Positions 18,085 through 24,806 of a stretch of 64,000 bases of DNA are shown one piece after another. The position numbers and the translations under genes are program-made. Origin of the DNA: Rariglobus sp. Lineage in GTDB: Bacteria > Verrucomicrobiota > Verrucomicrobiia > Opitutales > Opitutaceae. The notes beneath the pieces are model-generated. The model was not told where the DNA came from. It saw nothing but the letters and a program-made list of their open reading frames with translations, and did no database searches. How positions within the stretch are numbered: position 1 is the stretch's first letter; every line of letters starts with the position of its first letter. The stretch covers positions 28,532 to 92,531 of the forward strand of contig JAQSWS010000007.1 of NCBI GenBank assembly GCA_029266495.1, read 5' to 3'.

Positions 18085-18849
18085 ATGAAAAAACTCCTGA
18101 TCATCCTCGGCAGCCTCCTCGCACTGGTGGTCATTGGCCTCGTCGTGGCCTCGTTTTTTCTGGGATCAATCGTCACCAAAGGCGTGAACGACTTCGCCCC
18201 CGGCATCACCGGCACGAAAGTCACCCTCGACAGCGCCGCCATTTCCCCGCTCTCCGGTGCCGGCACGCTCAAAGGCCTGTTCGTTGGCAATCCCCCGGGC
18301 TGGAAAAGCGACAAGGCCTTCTCCTTCGGCAAGGTTCATGTGAGCATCGAACCCCGCTCGCTTCTCGGCGATCACATCATCATCAACGAGGTGCTCATCG
18401 AGGCGCCCGAATTCGTCTACGAAACCAAGGTGTTTAGCAGCAACATCAAGGACATCCTCAACAACATTGAAAAGAACCTCGGCGGCGGCACGGAAAAGCC
18501 CGCCGGCGAACCCACCACGAAGGAGGGCAAGCCGCTCAAGTTCGAGGTGAAGAGCTTCCGTCTGGAAAAAGCCCGGGCCACCCTCGGCGTCGGCCCCAGC
18601 GCGATCACCGTGCCGATGCCGCCGCTCGTCCTCACCGACCTCGGCACCAAGGAGGGAGGCATCACCGCGAACCAGCTCGCCACCAAGGTGGTCGCCAACA
18701 TCCTCACCAATATCACGAAGGCCGTCGCCGATTCCGCGTTGAACATCGGCTCCGCCTCCGGTGCCGCCGGCGCCGATGCCGTCTCCGGCGCCGCCAAAAA
18801 AGCCGGCGCCGGCCTCAAGAAAATTTTCGGCGGCGACAAAGACGAGTAA
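18085..18849 (+). CDS. Single-span membrane protein with AsmA/DUF748-like periplasmic part
   Basis: The protein has 254 residues. It starts with MKKLLIILGSLLALVVIGLV, a signal anchor. The following LGSIVTKGVNDFAPGITGTK, GTLKGLFVGNP and HVSIEPRSLLGDHIIINEVL are the pattern seen at the N-terminus of AsmA-like proteins, in which a beta-sheet part lies in the periplasm. The C-terminal part is Ala/Gly/Lys-rich. Function unknown; a role in outer-membrane lipid or protein homeostasis would fit the family. The gene is divergent from the CoA-transferase, with about 150 bp between starts. Confidence 0.6.
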   Translation: MKKLLIILGSLLALVVIGLVVASFFLGSIVTKGVNDFAPGITGTKVTLDSAAISPLSGAGTLKGLFVGNPPGWKSDKAFSFGKVHVSIEPRSLLGDHIIINEVLIEAPEFVYETKVFSSNIKDILNNIEKNLGGGTEKPAGEPTTKEGKPLKFEVKSFRLEKARATLGVGPSAITVPMPPLVLTDLGTKEGGITANQLATKVVANILTNITKAVADSALNIGSASGAAGADAVSGAAKKAGAGLKKIFGGDKDE

Positions 18850-18989
18850 CCCGCCCCGCCGCCTGTCCGCTCCCGGCCACCCGCCCGCCCGACGCATATC
18901 GCTTGCGCCGGCGATTACGCTAGTCGGCCCGCTCGTTTGCTGATGAAGTCTCCCCTTTAACCGAATCGCCAACCCTCACCACGTTCATC

Positions 18990-19892
18990 ATGTCTGACCA
19001 TTCCCACGGGGGTAAGCACGAGGAGAAATTCTCCCCGTGGCTCTTTATCGCCACGATCCTCCTTTCACTCGTCGCTCTTTTTGCGGCCATGGCCTTTCTC
19101 TTCCCCGGAACCTGGCAGGTCCAGCGGGCCGCTCCGTGGTGGTCGCTCGCGCTCTGCTTTGCCGCCGTGCATGTGATCGCCGGCGTCTTCGAGTATTTCT
19201 TCCACCGCTACATCTTGCATGCGCCGCTGCTTCCCTTCCTCAGCTACTTTTACAAGCAGCATACCCTCCACCACGCCCTCACCCACATCGGTTATCATCG
19301 CTCGAAAATCAGCAACACCGACGTGCCCGGCCTGATCGACAACGACCTCGCCGCCCAAAACGAACACATCGCCCGCAATAACTTCCCCATCGAGGAGGAA
19401 AAACAACACGAGGCCTCCTACTTTCCGTGGTATTCGATGCTGGTGTTTTCCCTGGTCGTCACGCCTCTCCTGGCCCTCGGCCAATGGCTGCTTCCCTCCG
19501 CGCCCGTGTTCCTCGGCGGTTACCTCGCCGTCGCGTTCTCGATGTCGCTCTACGAACTCATCCACGCCGTCGAACACTGGCCGCAGGACACGTGGGACCG
19601 CCTCATCGAGCACCCGCGCTACGGCCGCATCTGGCGCAAGGCCTATGCCTTCCACCTGCGCCACCATGCCGACATCCGTTGCAACGAGGGCATCTCGGGC
19701 ATCTTCGGCCTGCCTCTCGTCGACTTCATCCTCGGCACCTACGTCGATCCCGAGACGCTCTACACCCACGGCGAAAAGGTCCATGCCGACGAATTCGCGA
19801 GCCCGCAGCCGCGCTTCGCGTTCATCCGCTGGCTCGACCGTCGCGCAGACGAAGCCGTGAAAAACCGCCGAGCCGCCCGCGCCGCGCGTTGA
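18990..19892 (+). CDS. Sterol desaturase/fatty acid hydroxylase superfamily protein
   Basis: The protein has 300 residues with several membrane helices (LFIATILLSLVALFAAMAFL, WSLALCFAAVHVIAGVFEYF). Histidine clusters HRYILH, HTLHH and HLRHH form the di-iron ligand set of the superfamily. Such enzymes hydroxylate or desaturate lipids using O2. The substrate is unknown; hopanoid, carotenoid or fatty acid substrates are all possible. The C-terminal tail is basic. It is upstream of the attenuator at 19945 but ends 52 bp before its leader ORF. Confidence 0.8.
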   Translation: MSDHSHGGKHEEKFSPWLFIATILLSLVALFAAMAFLFPGTWQVQRAAPWWSLALCFAAVHVIAGVFEYFFHRYILHAPLLPFLSYFYKQHTLHHALTHIGYHRSKISNTDVPGLIDNDLAAQNEHIARNNFPIEEEKQHEASYFPWYSMLVFSLVVTPLLALGQWLLPSAPVFLGGYLAVAFSMSLYELIHAVEHWPQDTWDRLIEHPRYGRIWRKAYAFHLRHHADIRCNEGISGIFGLPLVDFILGTYVDPETLYTHGEKVHADEFASPQPRFAFIRWLDRRADEAVKNRRAARAAR

Positions 19893-19944
19893 AAAACCGA
19901 AACTTGACCTGCACGCGCTTCCCCGCCTCTTTCGCTTCGTCTCA

Positions 19945-20043
19945 ATGAACCTCCGCCACACGACGCTTTCCGCCAAAGCCTCCGCCTACGCCTCCGTAGT
20001 CGCAGTCGTCGTGTCCGTTACCCGCGCGCCGAGAGGGGCCTGA
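19945..20043 (+). CDS. Valine-rich leader peptide (attenuation)
   Basis: The reading frame encodes 32 residues: MNLRHTTLSAKASAYAS followed by VVAVVVSV and TRAPRGA. Six of eight codons at 18-25 are Val. It ends 14 nt before a strong intrinsic terminator, and the 3' end of the leader (20027-20039) is complementary to the terminator's left arm. Val-rich leaders of this type control ilv operons in enterobacteria (ilvL, ivbL) by ribosome stalling when charged tRNA-Val is short. Here the next genes are a 72-codon ORF and an aminotransferase, consistent with branched-chain amino acid metabolism. No strong Shine-Dalgarno sequence is visible before the ATG. Confidence 0.7.
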   Translation: MNLRHTTLSAKASAYASVVAVVVSVTRAPRGA

Positions 20044-20070
20044 GCGAATACACTTTCGCCCCCTCCGGTG
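20027..20070 (+). promoter_or_regulatory. Predicted antiterminator hairpin of the attenuator
   Basis: CGCCGAGAGGGGC (20027-20039) can pair with GCCCCCTCCGGTG (20058-20070) through nine Watson-Crick and two G-U pairs with two mismatches and an 18-nt loop. The right-hand segment is also the left arm of the terminator, so the two structures exclude each other. A ribosome stalled on the Val codons at 19996-20019 would leave 20027-20039 free; a ribosome reaching the stop at 20041 would cover it. Confidence 0.6.
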
Positions 20071-20092
20071 CCACACCGGAGGGGGCTTTTTT
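20058..20092 (+). terminator. Intrinsic terminator (attenuator)
   Basis: A 13-bp perfect GC-rich stem (20058-20070 with 20074-20086), a 3-nt loop and six Ts form a classical rho-independent terminator. It lies between the leader peptide and the downstream ORFs, not at the end of an operon. Confidence 0.85.
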
Positions 20093-20148
20093 GTGCCCTG
20101 TCCGGTCGGGCACAGGGAGCGGGGCCTAAAAACCAAACCACACCCGCC

Positions 20149-20367
20149 ATGAAAAAGACCGACCTCACCGCCACGTTGCGTTTCACGCAACCGCTCAACC
20201 TCACGCCCCCGCAACCCCGCCCAGGGATCACGCGTCCGTTCTTCGAAACGCCGCGCCGCCCCGCCGCCCACGACATGCTCATGCTCACCACGCATCCCGA
20301 TCTCCTCCCGAATCCCGAACCCGCCCCCCTCCGCGACCTCACATTTTTCAATCTCGACCGCCCGTGA
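20149..20367 (+). CDS. 72-residue ORF coupled to the aminotransferase
   Basis: The frame starts at ATG 20149 (MKKTDLTATLRFTQPLNLTP) and encodes a Pro/Arg/Leu-rich, probably disordered peptide ending LTFFNLDRP. It resembles no family I know. Its TGA overlaps the GTG start of the aminotransferase in the sequence GTGA, which implies translational coupling. It could be a second regulatory ORF rather than a functional protein, because it lies between the attenuator and the enzyme gene. Confidence 0.45.
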   Translation: MKKTDLTATLRFTQPLNLTPPQPRPGITRPFFETPRRPAAHDMLMLTTHPDLLPNPEPAPLRDLTFFNLDRP

Positions 20368-21602
20368 ATGCGCCCGCCGCCGGGTCCCCGTCTCCCGTGA
20401 CCCCTTCCCTCCAGCCGGTTTACCGCTTCGCCGCGCGCACCGTCGCGCTCAAACCGAGCGCCATCCGCGAAATCCTCAAGGTCACCGCCGCGCCCGACGT
20501 CATCTCTTTTGCCGGCGGACTTCCCGCGCCCGAGCTCTTCCCGGTCGACGCGGTCGCGCGTTCCGCCCAGGCCGTGCTCTCCGCCGACGGACCGGCCGCG
20601 CTCCAATACGGCGTCACCGAAGGCCACCTCCCGCTGCGCGAATGGGTATGCGCCCACCTGGCCGCCACCGTCGGGCTCTCCGCCTCCCCCGACGCGGTCG
20701 TGATCACCTCCGGCTCCCAGCAGGCACTCGATCTCACCGCCAGGGTCCTGCTCGATCCGGGCGACCTCGTCGTCACCGAAAATCCCGCCTACCTCGGCGC
20801 GCTCCAGGCGTTTCAAGCCTACGAAGCCCGCATCGCCGGCATCGCTTCCGACGAACACGGCCTGCGGCCCGGCGCCCTCCTCGCGTTCCTCGAGGCCAGC
20901 CCGGTGCGCCCGAAACTGCTGTATTTGATTCCCAACTACCAAAACCCCACCGGGGTTTCGCTCGCCTCCGCCCGCCGCGCGGAAATCGTGCGCATCGCCG
21001 CCCGCTTCGGCGTGCCGGTCCTCGAAGACGATCCCTACGGCGCCCTGCGTTTCTCCGGCGAAGCCCTGCCCGCGCTCGGCACGTTCCCCGGCGCCCGCGA
21101 CTGCCTCTACCTCGGCACCTCCAGCAAGATTCTCGCCCCCGGCCTCCGCGTGGCCTGGCTCGTCGTGCCCGACCGCGCGCTGCGCGAAAAAATCACCACC
21201 GCCAAGCAGGCCGCCGACCTGCACACCTCCTCGTTCACCCAGCGCATCGTGCTCCACTACGTCAGCCAGCCGGGCGTGCTCGACACCCATGTCGCAAGAT
21301 TATGCGGCGTTTATCGGCGCCGCCGCGATGTGATGCTCGCCGCTCTCGCCCGCGAATTGCCCGCCGGTTGCACATGGACGCGCCCCGACGGCGGACTTTT
21401 TCTCTGGGCCACGTTGCCCGCAGGCAGCGATACCACGGATCTGCTCTCCATCGCCGCCCGCGAAAAAATCGCCTTTGTCCCCGGCGCGCCGTTCTGGGTC
21501 GGTGAACCGGTGCACAACACCCTGCGCCTCAATTTCAGCAATGCGAACGAAGCCCGGATCGAAGAGGGCATCGCACGCCTCGGCCGGGTCTTGCGCGGCT
21601 GA
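20364..21602 (+). CDS. PLP-dependent class I/II aminotransferase
   Basis: The protein has 412 residues and a GTG start overlapping the preceding stop. The fold type I aminotransferase landmarks are present: SFAGGLPAPELFP, QYGVTEGHLPLREW, ITSGSQQALDL, YLIPNYQNPTG, VLEDDPYGALRF and the PLP-binding Lys255 in GTSSKILAPGLRVAW. This is the COG1167 group that includes 2-aminoadipate (LysN) and some branched-chain or aromatic aminotransferases, without the GntR domain of MocR regulators. The Val-rich leader upstream suggests a branched-chain amino acid substrate; this is an inference from context. Expression is probably set by read-through of the attenuator. Confidence 0.85.
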   Translation: MNAPAAGSPSPVTPSLQPVYRFAARTVALKPSAIREILKVTAAPDVISFAGGLPAPELFPVDAVARSAQAVLSADGPAALQYGVTEGHLPLREWVCAHLAATVGLSASPDAVVITSGSQQALDLTARVLLDPGDLVVTENPAYLGALQAFQAYEARIAGIASDEHGLRPGALLAFLEASPVRPKLLYLIPNYQNPTGVSLASARRAEIVRIAARFGVPVLEDDPYGALRFSGEALPALGTFPGARDCLYLGTSSKILAPGLRVAWLVVPDRALREKITTAKQAADLHTSSFTQRIVLHYVSQPGVLDTHVARLCGVYRRRRDVMLAALARELPAGCTWTRPDGGLFLWATLPAGSDTTDLLSIAAREKIAFVPGAPFWVGEPVHNTLRLNFSNANEARIEEGIARLGRVLRG

Positions 21603-21852
21603 TCGCACCGGGTTTCCCTGACGCGCCGCTTGCTTCGCCGCGCGACATGCCTTTGATTTTCCGCGTTCGAGATCGTTCGGCCCGCGTCGTGCTTTATCAG
21701 GCGCAGGCTCAGCCAAAAACTGACTACCTCAGCTTTTGGCTAAGTTGACAGTCAGCCGCTCCACCGGCGTGTCGCTCACGGACATGCGGGCTGAAGCGGG
21801 TTCTTCCTCACCTCAACCCGGTGCACGGGCACCCAGACGGAAAGTCATTACC

Positions 21853-22266
21853 ATGAAGCTCTCTGCCTTGCTTGCCTCCCGTCCCACGATCCTCCGCCAG
21901 GCCGCGCTTGCGCACACCGCCGCCGCCTGGCTCACGTTGCAACACGCGTCCACGCGCATCGCCGCCGCCGGCCTGCGCGGGATGGTCCGCCTTCATCAAA
22001 GTGATCCCGCCGAGAACGACCTCCCTTGGGCCACGCTCACCTCGGACGAGATCCGCGCCTCCGTCCTGGAGGAGCATTTCTCCGAGGACGATTTGATCGA
22101 GCTCGCCGAGGCGCTCGCCCATGCCACCGATACGAGCCGCGTCACCTTGGAGTTCCCCATCGAGGCTCTGGGTGAAGCCTTCGCGGCACCCTTGCTCAAC
22201 GAGCTGGAAAAAGCCGGCGTCACGGTCGACGTCGACGGCAGGCCCGCCGGCGGACGGCGGAACTAA
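21853..22266 (+). CDS. Small conserved-looking hypothetical protein
   Basis: The protein has 137 residues from ATG 21853 (MKLSALLASRPTILRQAALA). A helical N-terminus is followed by an acidic region (TSDEIRASVLEEHFSEDDLI) and a C-terminal alpha/beta part ending TVDVDGRPAGGRRN. No family is recognised. An in-frame start 39 codons upstream lies in sequence with no coding look. A dyad AGCCAAAA / TTTTGGCT at about 21709-21739 sits upstream and could be a regulatory site. It precedes a DUF2937 gene by 71 bp and may be co-transcribed with it. Confidence 0.5.
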   Translation: MKLSALLASRPTILRQAALAHTAAAWLTLQHASTRIAAAGLRGMVRLHQSDPAENDLPWATLTSDEIRASVLEEHFSEDDLIELAEALAHATDTSRVTLEFPIEALGEAFAAPLLNELEKAGVTVDVDGRPAGGRRN

Positions 22267-22337
22267 AACAGCCGCCGCCCGGGCACCCTGCCGGTTCGCC
22301 GCTTGCCGGCGGGGTGCAGCCGGGCAAGCTGGCCGGC

Positions 22338-22895
22338 ATGCGTTGGACTGCACCTCTCCGCCCTCTCTTCCGCGCAAGCGAAGGATTTCTCGACCGCGTG
22401 CTCTGCCTGCTCGGCGCGGTGGCGTTCTGCCAGTTGCCCGAGTTCATCCAGCAATATCTCCAGCGCCTCGGCGGCCATCTCGACGAGGCCCGGCATCAGC
22501 TCGCCGTGTTCGAAACCACCGCTGCATCGCCACCTTTCAACCTCACCCTACCCCAATACATCGAGCGAACCTCCGCCAACAGTGATCGCGCCGTCGCACA
22601 GCTCGGTCCTATCATGCAAAACTCCCTCGACCGCGTCAACGAACTCGCCTCCGCCGAGTCCGCCCTGCGCAACGCCTCGATCTGGGAACGGCCGTTCGTC
22701 TTCTTCGCCAATCTCGATCGTTCCATCGCCTCCGCGACGCTCGACGTTTACAAACCCGCCGTGCCCACCACGACCGAGGGCCTGCTCTACGCCGCCGCCG
22801 GCATGATTGTGATTTTATGCGTGTATCACGGCTGCGTTCGCTACCCGATTTCCGCGGCGCTCCGCAGACGCGCCGCCCGCCGCCTTGCGGCCTGA
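22338..22895 (+). CDS. DUF2937 family membrane protein
   Basis: The protein has 185 residues. It matches the remembered DUF2937 pattern: FLDRVLCLLGAVAFCQLPEF, IQQYLQRLGGHLDEARHQL, FVFFANLDRSIASATL and the C-terminal membrane helix PTTTEGLLYAAAGMIVILCV. The two hydrophobic segments flank a helical periplasmic part. Function unknown. A GTG at 22314 would add eight residues; ATG 22338 was preferred. It converges on the DUF3817 gene with 8 bp between stops. Confidence 0.7.
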   Translation: MRWTAPLRPLFRASEGFLDRVLCLLGAVAFCQLPEFIQQYLQRLGGHLDEARHQLAVFETTAASPPFNLTLPQYIERTSANSDRAVAQLGPIMQNSLDRVNELASAESALRNASIWERPFVFFANLDRSIASATLDVYKPAVPTTTEGLLYAAAGMIVILCVYHGCVRYPISAALRRRAARRLAA

Positions 22896-22903
22896 TCCAC
22901 CGC

Positions 22904-23212
22904 CTATACCCCTTCGCGCGAGGTCCGCATCCACTTCACGTCGGCATAAAACGTCCCGAACGGCACCAGACTCGCCGCGATCACGAGCGCCGCGCGTTGC
23001 CACGGCCACTCGTGTTCAAGCCACACCTGCAGCGCCGCCGCGAGATAGGCGAGGAATAGAACGCCATGCGCCATGCCCACGACACGCACCGCCTGCGGCT
23101 CTCCCCAGTAATATTTCAGCGGCATCGCCACGCCGAGCAGCACCAGGAAGGAAATGCCTTCAAGAAAACCGATGACGCGCAAACGTCCGAGTGAAGTGGT
23201 GAGCAGGTTCAT
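22904..23212 (-). CDS. DUF3817 family integral membrane protein
   Basis: The protein has 102 residues with three predicted membrane helices: LRVIGFLEGISFLVLLGVAM, then VRVVGMAHGVLFLAYLAAAL, then ALVIAASLVPFGTFYADVKW. The order and the G-FLEG / AHG-LF / PFGTF motifs are those of DUF3817, a small membrane family of unknown function. It is transcribed toward the DUF2937 gene. Confidence 0.8.
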   Translation of the reverse strand: MNLLTTSLGRLRVIGFLEGISFLVLLGVAMPLKYYWGEPQAVRVVGMAHGVLFLAYLAAALQVWLEHEWPWQRAALVIAASLVPFGTFYADVKWMRTSREGV

Positions 23213-23300
23213 GGAGAGAGCGGATGCCGGTGGATGAAAAACCGCATCAGACCACGGATGCGCCGAAGCACAAGATTTCCTCCTCGCCTCCGCCGCAGCG

Positions 23301-23329
23301 TTGACCCCCGCCTTCGCCCCCGTTCACTC
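23301..23329 (+). promoter_or_regulatory. Possible promoter of tRNA-Leu
   Basis: TTGACC (23301-23306) and TCACTC (23324-23329), 17 bp apart, lie 15-40 bp before the tRNA. The -10 match is poor. Confidence 0.25.
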
Positions 23330-23343
23330 TCCCGCCTCGCGAT

Positions 23344-23429
23344 GCCCTTGTGGTGGAATGGTAGACACCAGAGACTTAAAATCTCTTGGCCGTAAGGCCG
23401 TGCCGGTTCGAGTCCGGCCAAGGGCACCA
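23344..23429 (+). tRNA. tRNA-Leu (anticodon UAA)
   Basis: The acceptor arms GCCCTTG (23344) and CAAGGGC (23419-23425) pair perfectly, followed by A and an encoded CCA. The anticodon stem AGAGA/TCTCT encloses CTTAAAA, giving anticodon UAA. The variable arm (TGGCCGTAAGGCC) is long, as expected for a class II tRNA, and the T arm has GGTTCGAGTCC. It would read UUA and UUG codons. Confidence 0.95.
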
Positions 23430-23496
23430 GCTCCGCTCGCAAAACCAACACCCCTCACCCGCACTGCGCGATATCCCATAAATTGGGAATAGCATT

Positions 23497-23512
23497 GATC
23501 GCACCTGTGATC
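23497..23512. promoter_or_regulatory. Putative LacI-type operator, site 1
   Basis: GATCGCACCTGTGATC is a GATCR-N6-TGATC palindrome centred 60 bp before the LacI-family regulator start. Three related sites lie at 24680, 36553 and 36616. Position suggests autoregulation. Confidence 0.6.
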
Positions 23513-23563
23513 ACGGGTTGTTTGCCAATTGTGCCCAACGGGAAATCATCAGCCAGCCCACCC

Positions 23564-24610
23564 ATGCCTCCCCGAGAACGCGCCACTTCGCTCAAAGACA
23601 TCGCCCAAGCCCTCGACGTATCCTACTCCCTCGTTTCCAAGGTCATGGGAGGCAACATGGGCAACACCCGCGCCCGCCCGGAAGTGGTTCAGGCGATTCA
23701 GGCCAAGGCCCGGGAGATGAACTATCAACCTCACCCGCTGGCGGGGGCGCTCAAACGCGGACGAAAGGGCGCCGTAGGCGTGCTCATCCACGCGATGGGC
23801 GAAGAGGGCACCGAAATCGCGAGCAATCTTCTGCGCGGCATCTCCGCCGGTTTCGACGAGCACCGCCTGCGCCTCTGGTTGCGCTTTTTCGAATCCGACG
23901 ACGAGTTCCTCGAACACTTCGACAAACGCGCCCGCTACGACATGGACGGCGTGATCGTCGCCGGCATCGCCCACCCGGCCACCTTCGAGCTGATCAAAAA
24001 ACTTCACGCCTCCGGCCTGCCGGTCGTCAGCGTGCTCGAAGGCTCCGTCATCCCCGAGGTCGCCAACGTCATGCCGGACGTCCAGCACCAAGGGTATCTC
24101 GCCACCGACCACCTGCTCGCGAGCGGCTGCAAACGCATCGCCCATCTGGTGACCACGTCGGCCGCCGATCCTGAAACCAGCCGCCGCTACCGCGGTTTTC
24201 TGGCGGCGCACACCCGCCACGGCATCTCCCCCGATCCCGACCTGATATTTCGAGCCCCCAATTATAAACTCAGTTCCGGCGAAGAAGCCGTGCGTCAGTG
24301 GCTGGCGCAAGGACTCCAATTCGACGGCATCGTCGCCCAGTCCGACCACCAGGCGATCGGGGCCATTCACGAATTGCTCCGCCGCGGCATCCGCGTGCCC
24401 GATGCCGTGCGCGTGGTCGGCGTGGACGACTCCCCCCTCTGCCTCGCCAGCCCCGTGCCGCTCACCTCGGTGACCGCCGAATGGGTCACGGTGGGCCGCC
24501 ACGCGGCCGACATGATTACCGCCGAAATCGACGGCGAACGCCCCGCCTCCTTGATGATCGCCCCCCATCTGGTCGTTCGCCGCTCCAGCACCCTGCAGCC
24601 GCAGCCCTAA
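23564..24610 (+). CDS. LacI-family transcriptional regulator
   Basis: The protein has 348 residues. An N-terminal HTH (TSLKDIAQALDVSYSLVSKV, hinge at NYQPHPLAGALKRGRKG) precedes a periplasmic-binding-protein-like effector domain (GAVGVLIHAMGEEG ... VRVVGVDDSPLCLASPVPLT). LacI proteins usually bind sugars or their breakdown products and repress carbohydrate genes. The start at ATG 23564 fits family alignment; the in-frame extension to 23483 would run over the operator at 23497-23512. Palindromes of the same type occur before this gene, before the Verru_Chthon gene and before the heparinase gene, so it is the likely common regulator. Confidence 0.85.
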   Translation: MPPRERATSLKDIAQALDVSYSLVSKVMGGNMGNTRARPEVVQAIQAKAREMNYQPHPLAGALKRGRKGAVGVLIHAMGEEGTEIASNLLRGISAGFDEHRLRLWLRFFESDDEFLEHFDKRARYDMDGVIVAGIAHPATFELIKKLHASGLPVVSVLEGSVIPEVANVMPDVQHQGYLATDHLLASGCKRIAHLVTTSAADPETSRRYRGFLAAHTRHGISPDPDLIFRAPNYKLSSGEEAVRQWLAQGLQFDGIVAQSDHQAIGAIHELLRRGIRVPDAVRVVGVDDSPLCLASPVPLTSVTAEWVTVGRHAADMITAEIDGERPASLMIAPHLVVRRSSTLQPQP

Positions 24611-24679
24611 GTGACCACCCGCAGGAACTGCTTGGAACCCAACAAACTGACCGGCCTCGAAATCTAGCACTTGATTATT

Positions 24680-24695
24680 GATCACACGAATGATC
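24680..24695. promoter_or_regulatory. Putative LacI-type operator, site 2
   Basis: GATCACACGAATGATC is identical at all 16 positions to the site at 36553 and lies 112 bp before the Verru_Chthon A start and 70 bp after the LacI gene's end. Confidence 0.65.
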
Positions 24696-24806
24696 TAGTG
24701 TCGCTCAACCCCCTTTTCCAACCGGCCATCCCGGTCGCCCTCCCCTCGGAATTTTCGCTTTCCCGCCCTCTTGCTCCCGCCCCGTCCGAGTCGTCCCTTT
24801 CGCCCC

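Noticed and set aside
20095-20120. Second hairpin (CCCTGT / ACAGGG) after the attenuator
   Set aside because: Short stem with no T-run; the 20058-20092 structure is sufficient to explain attenuation.
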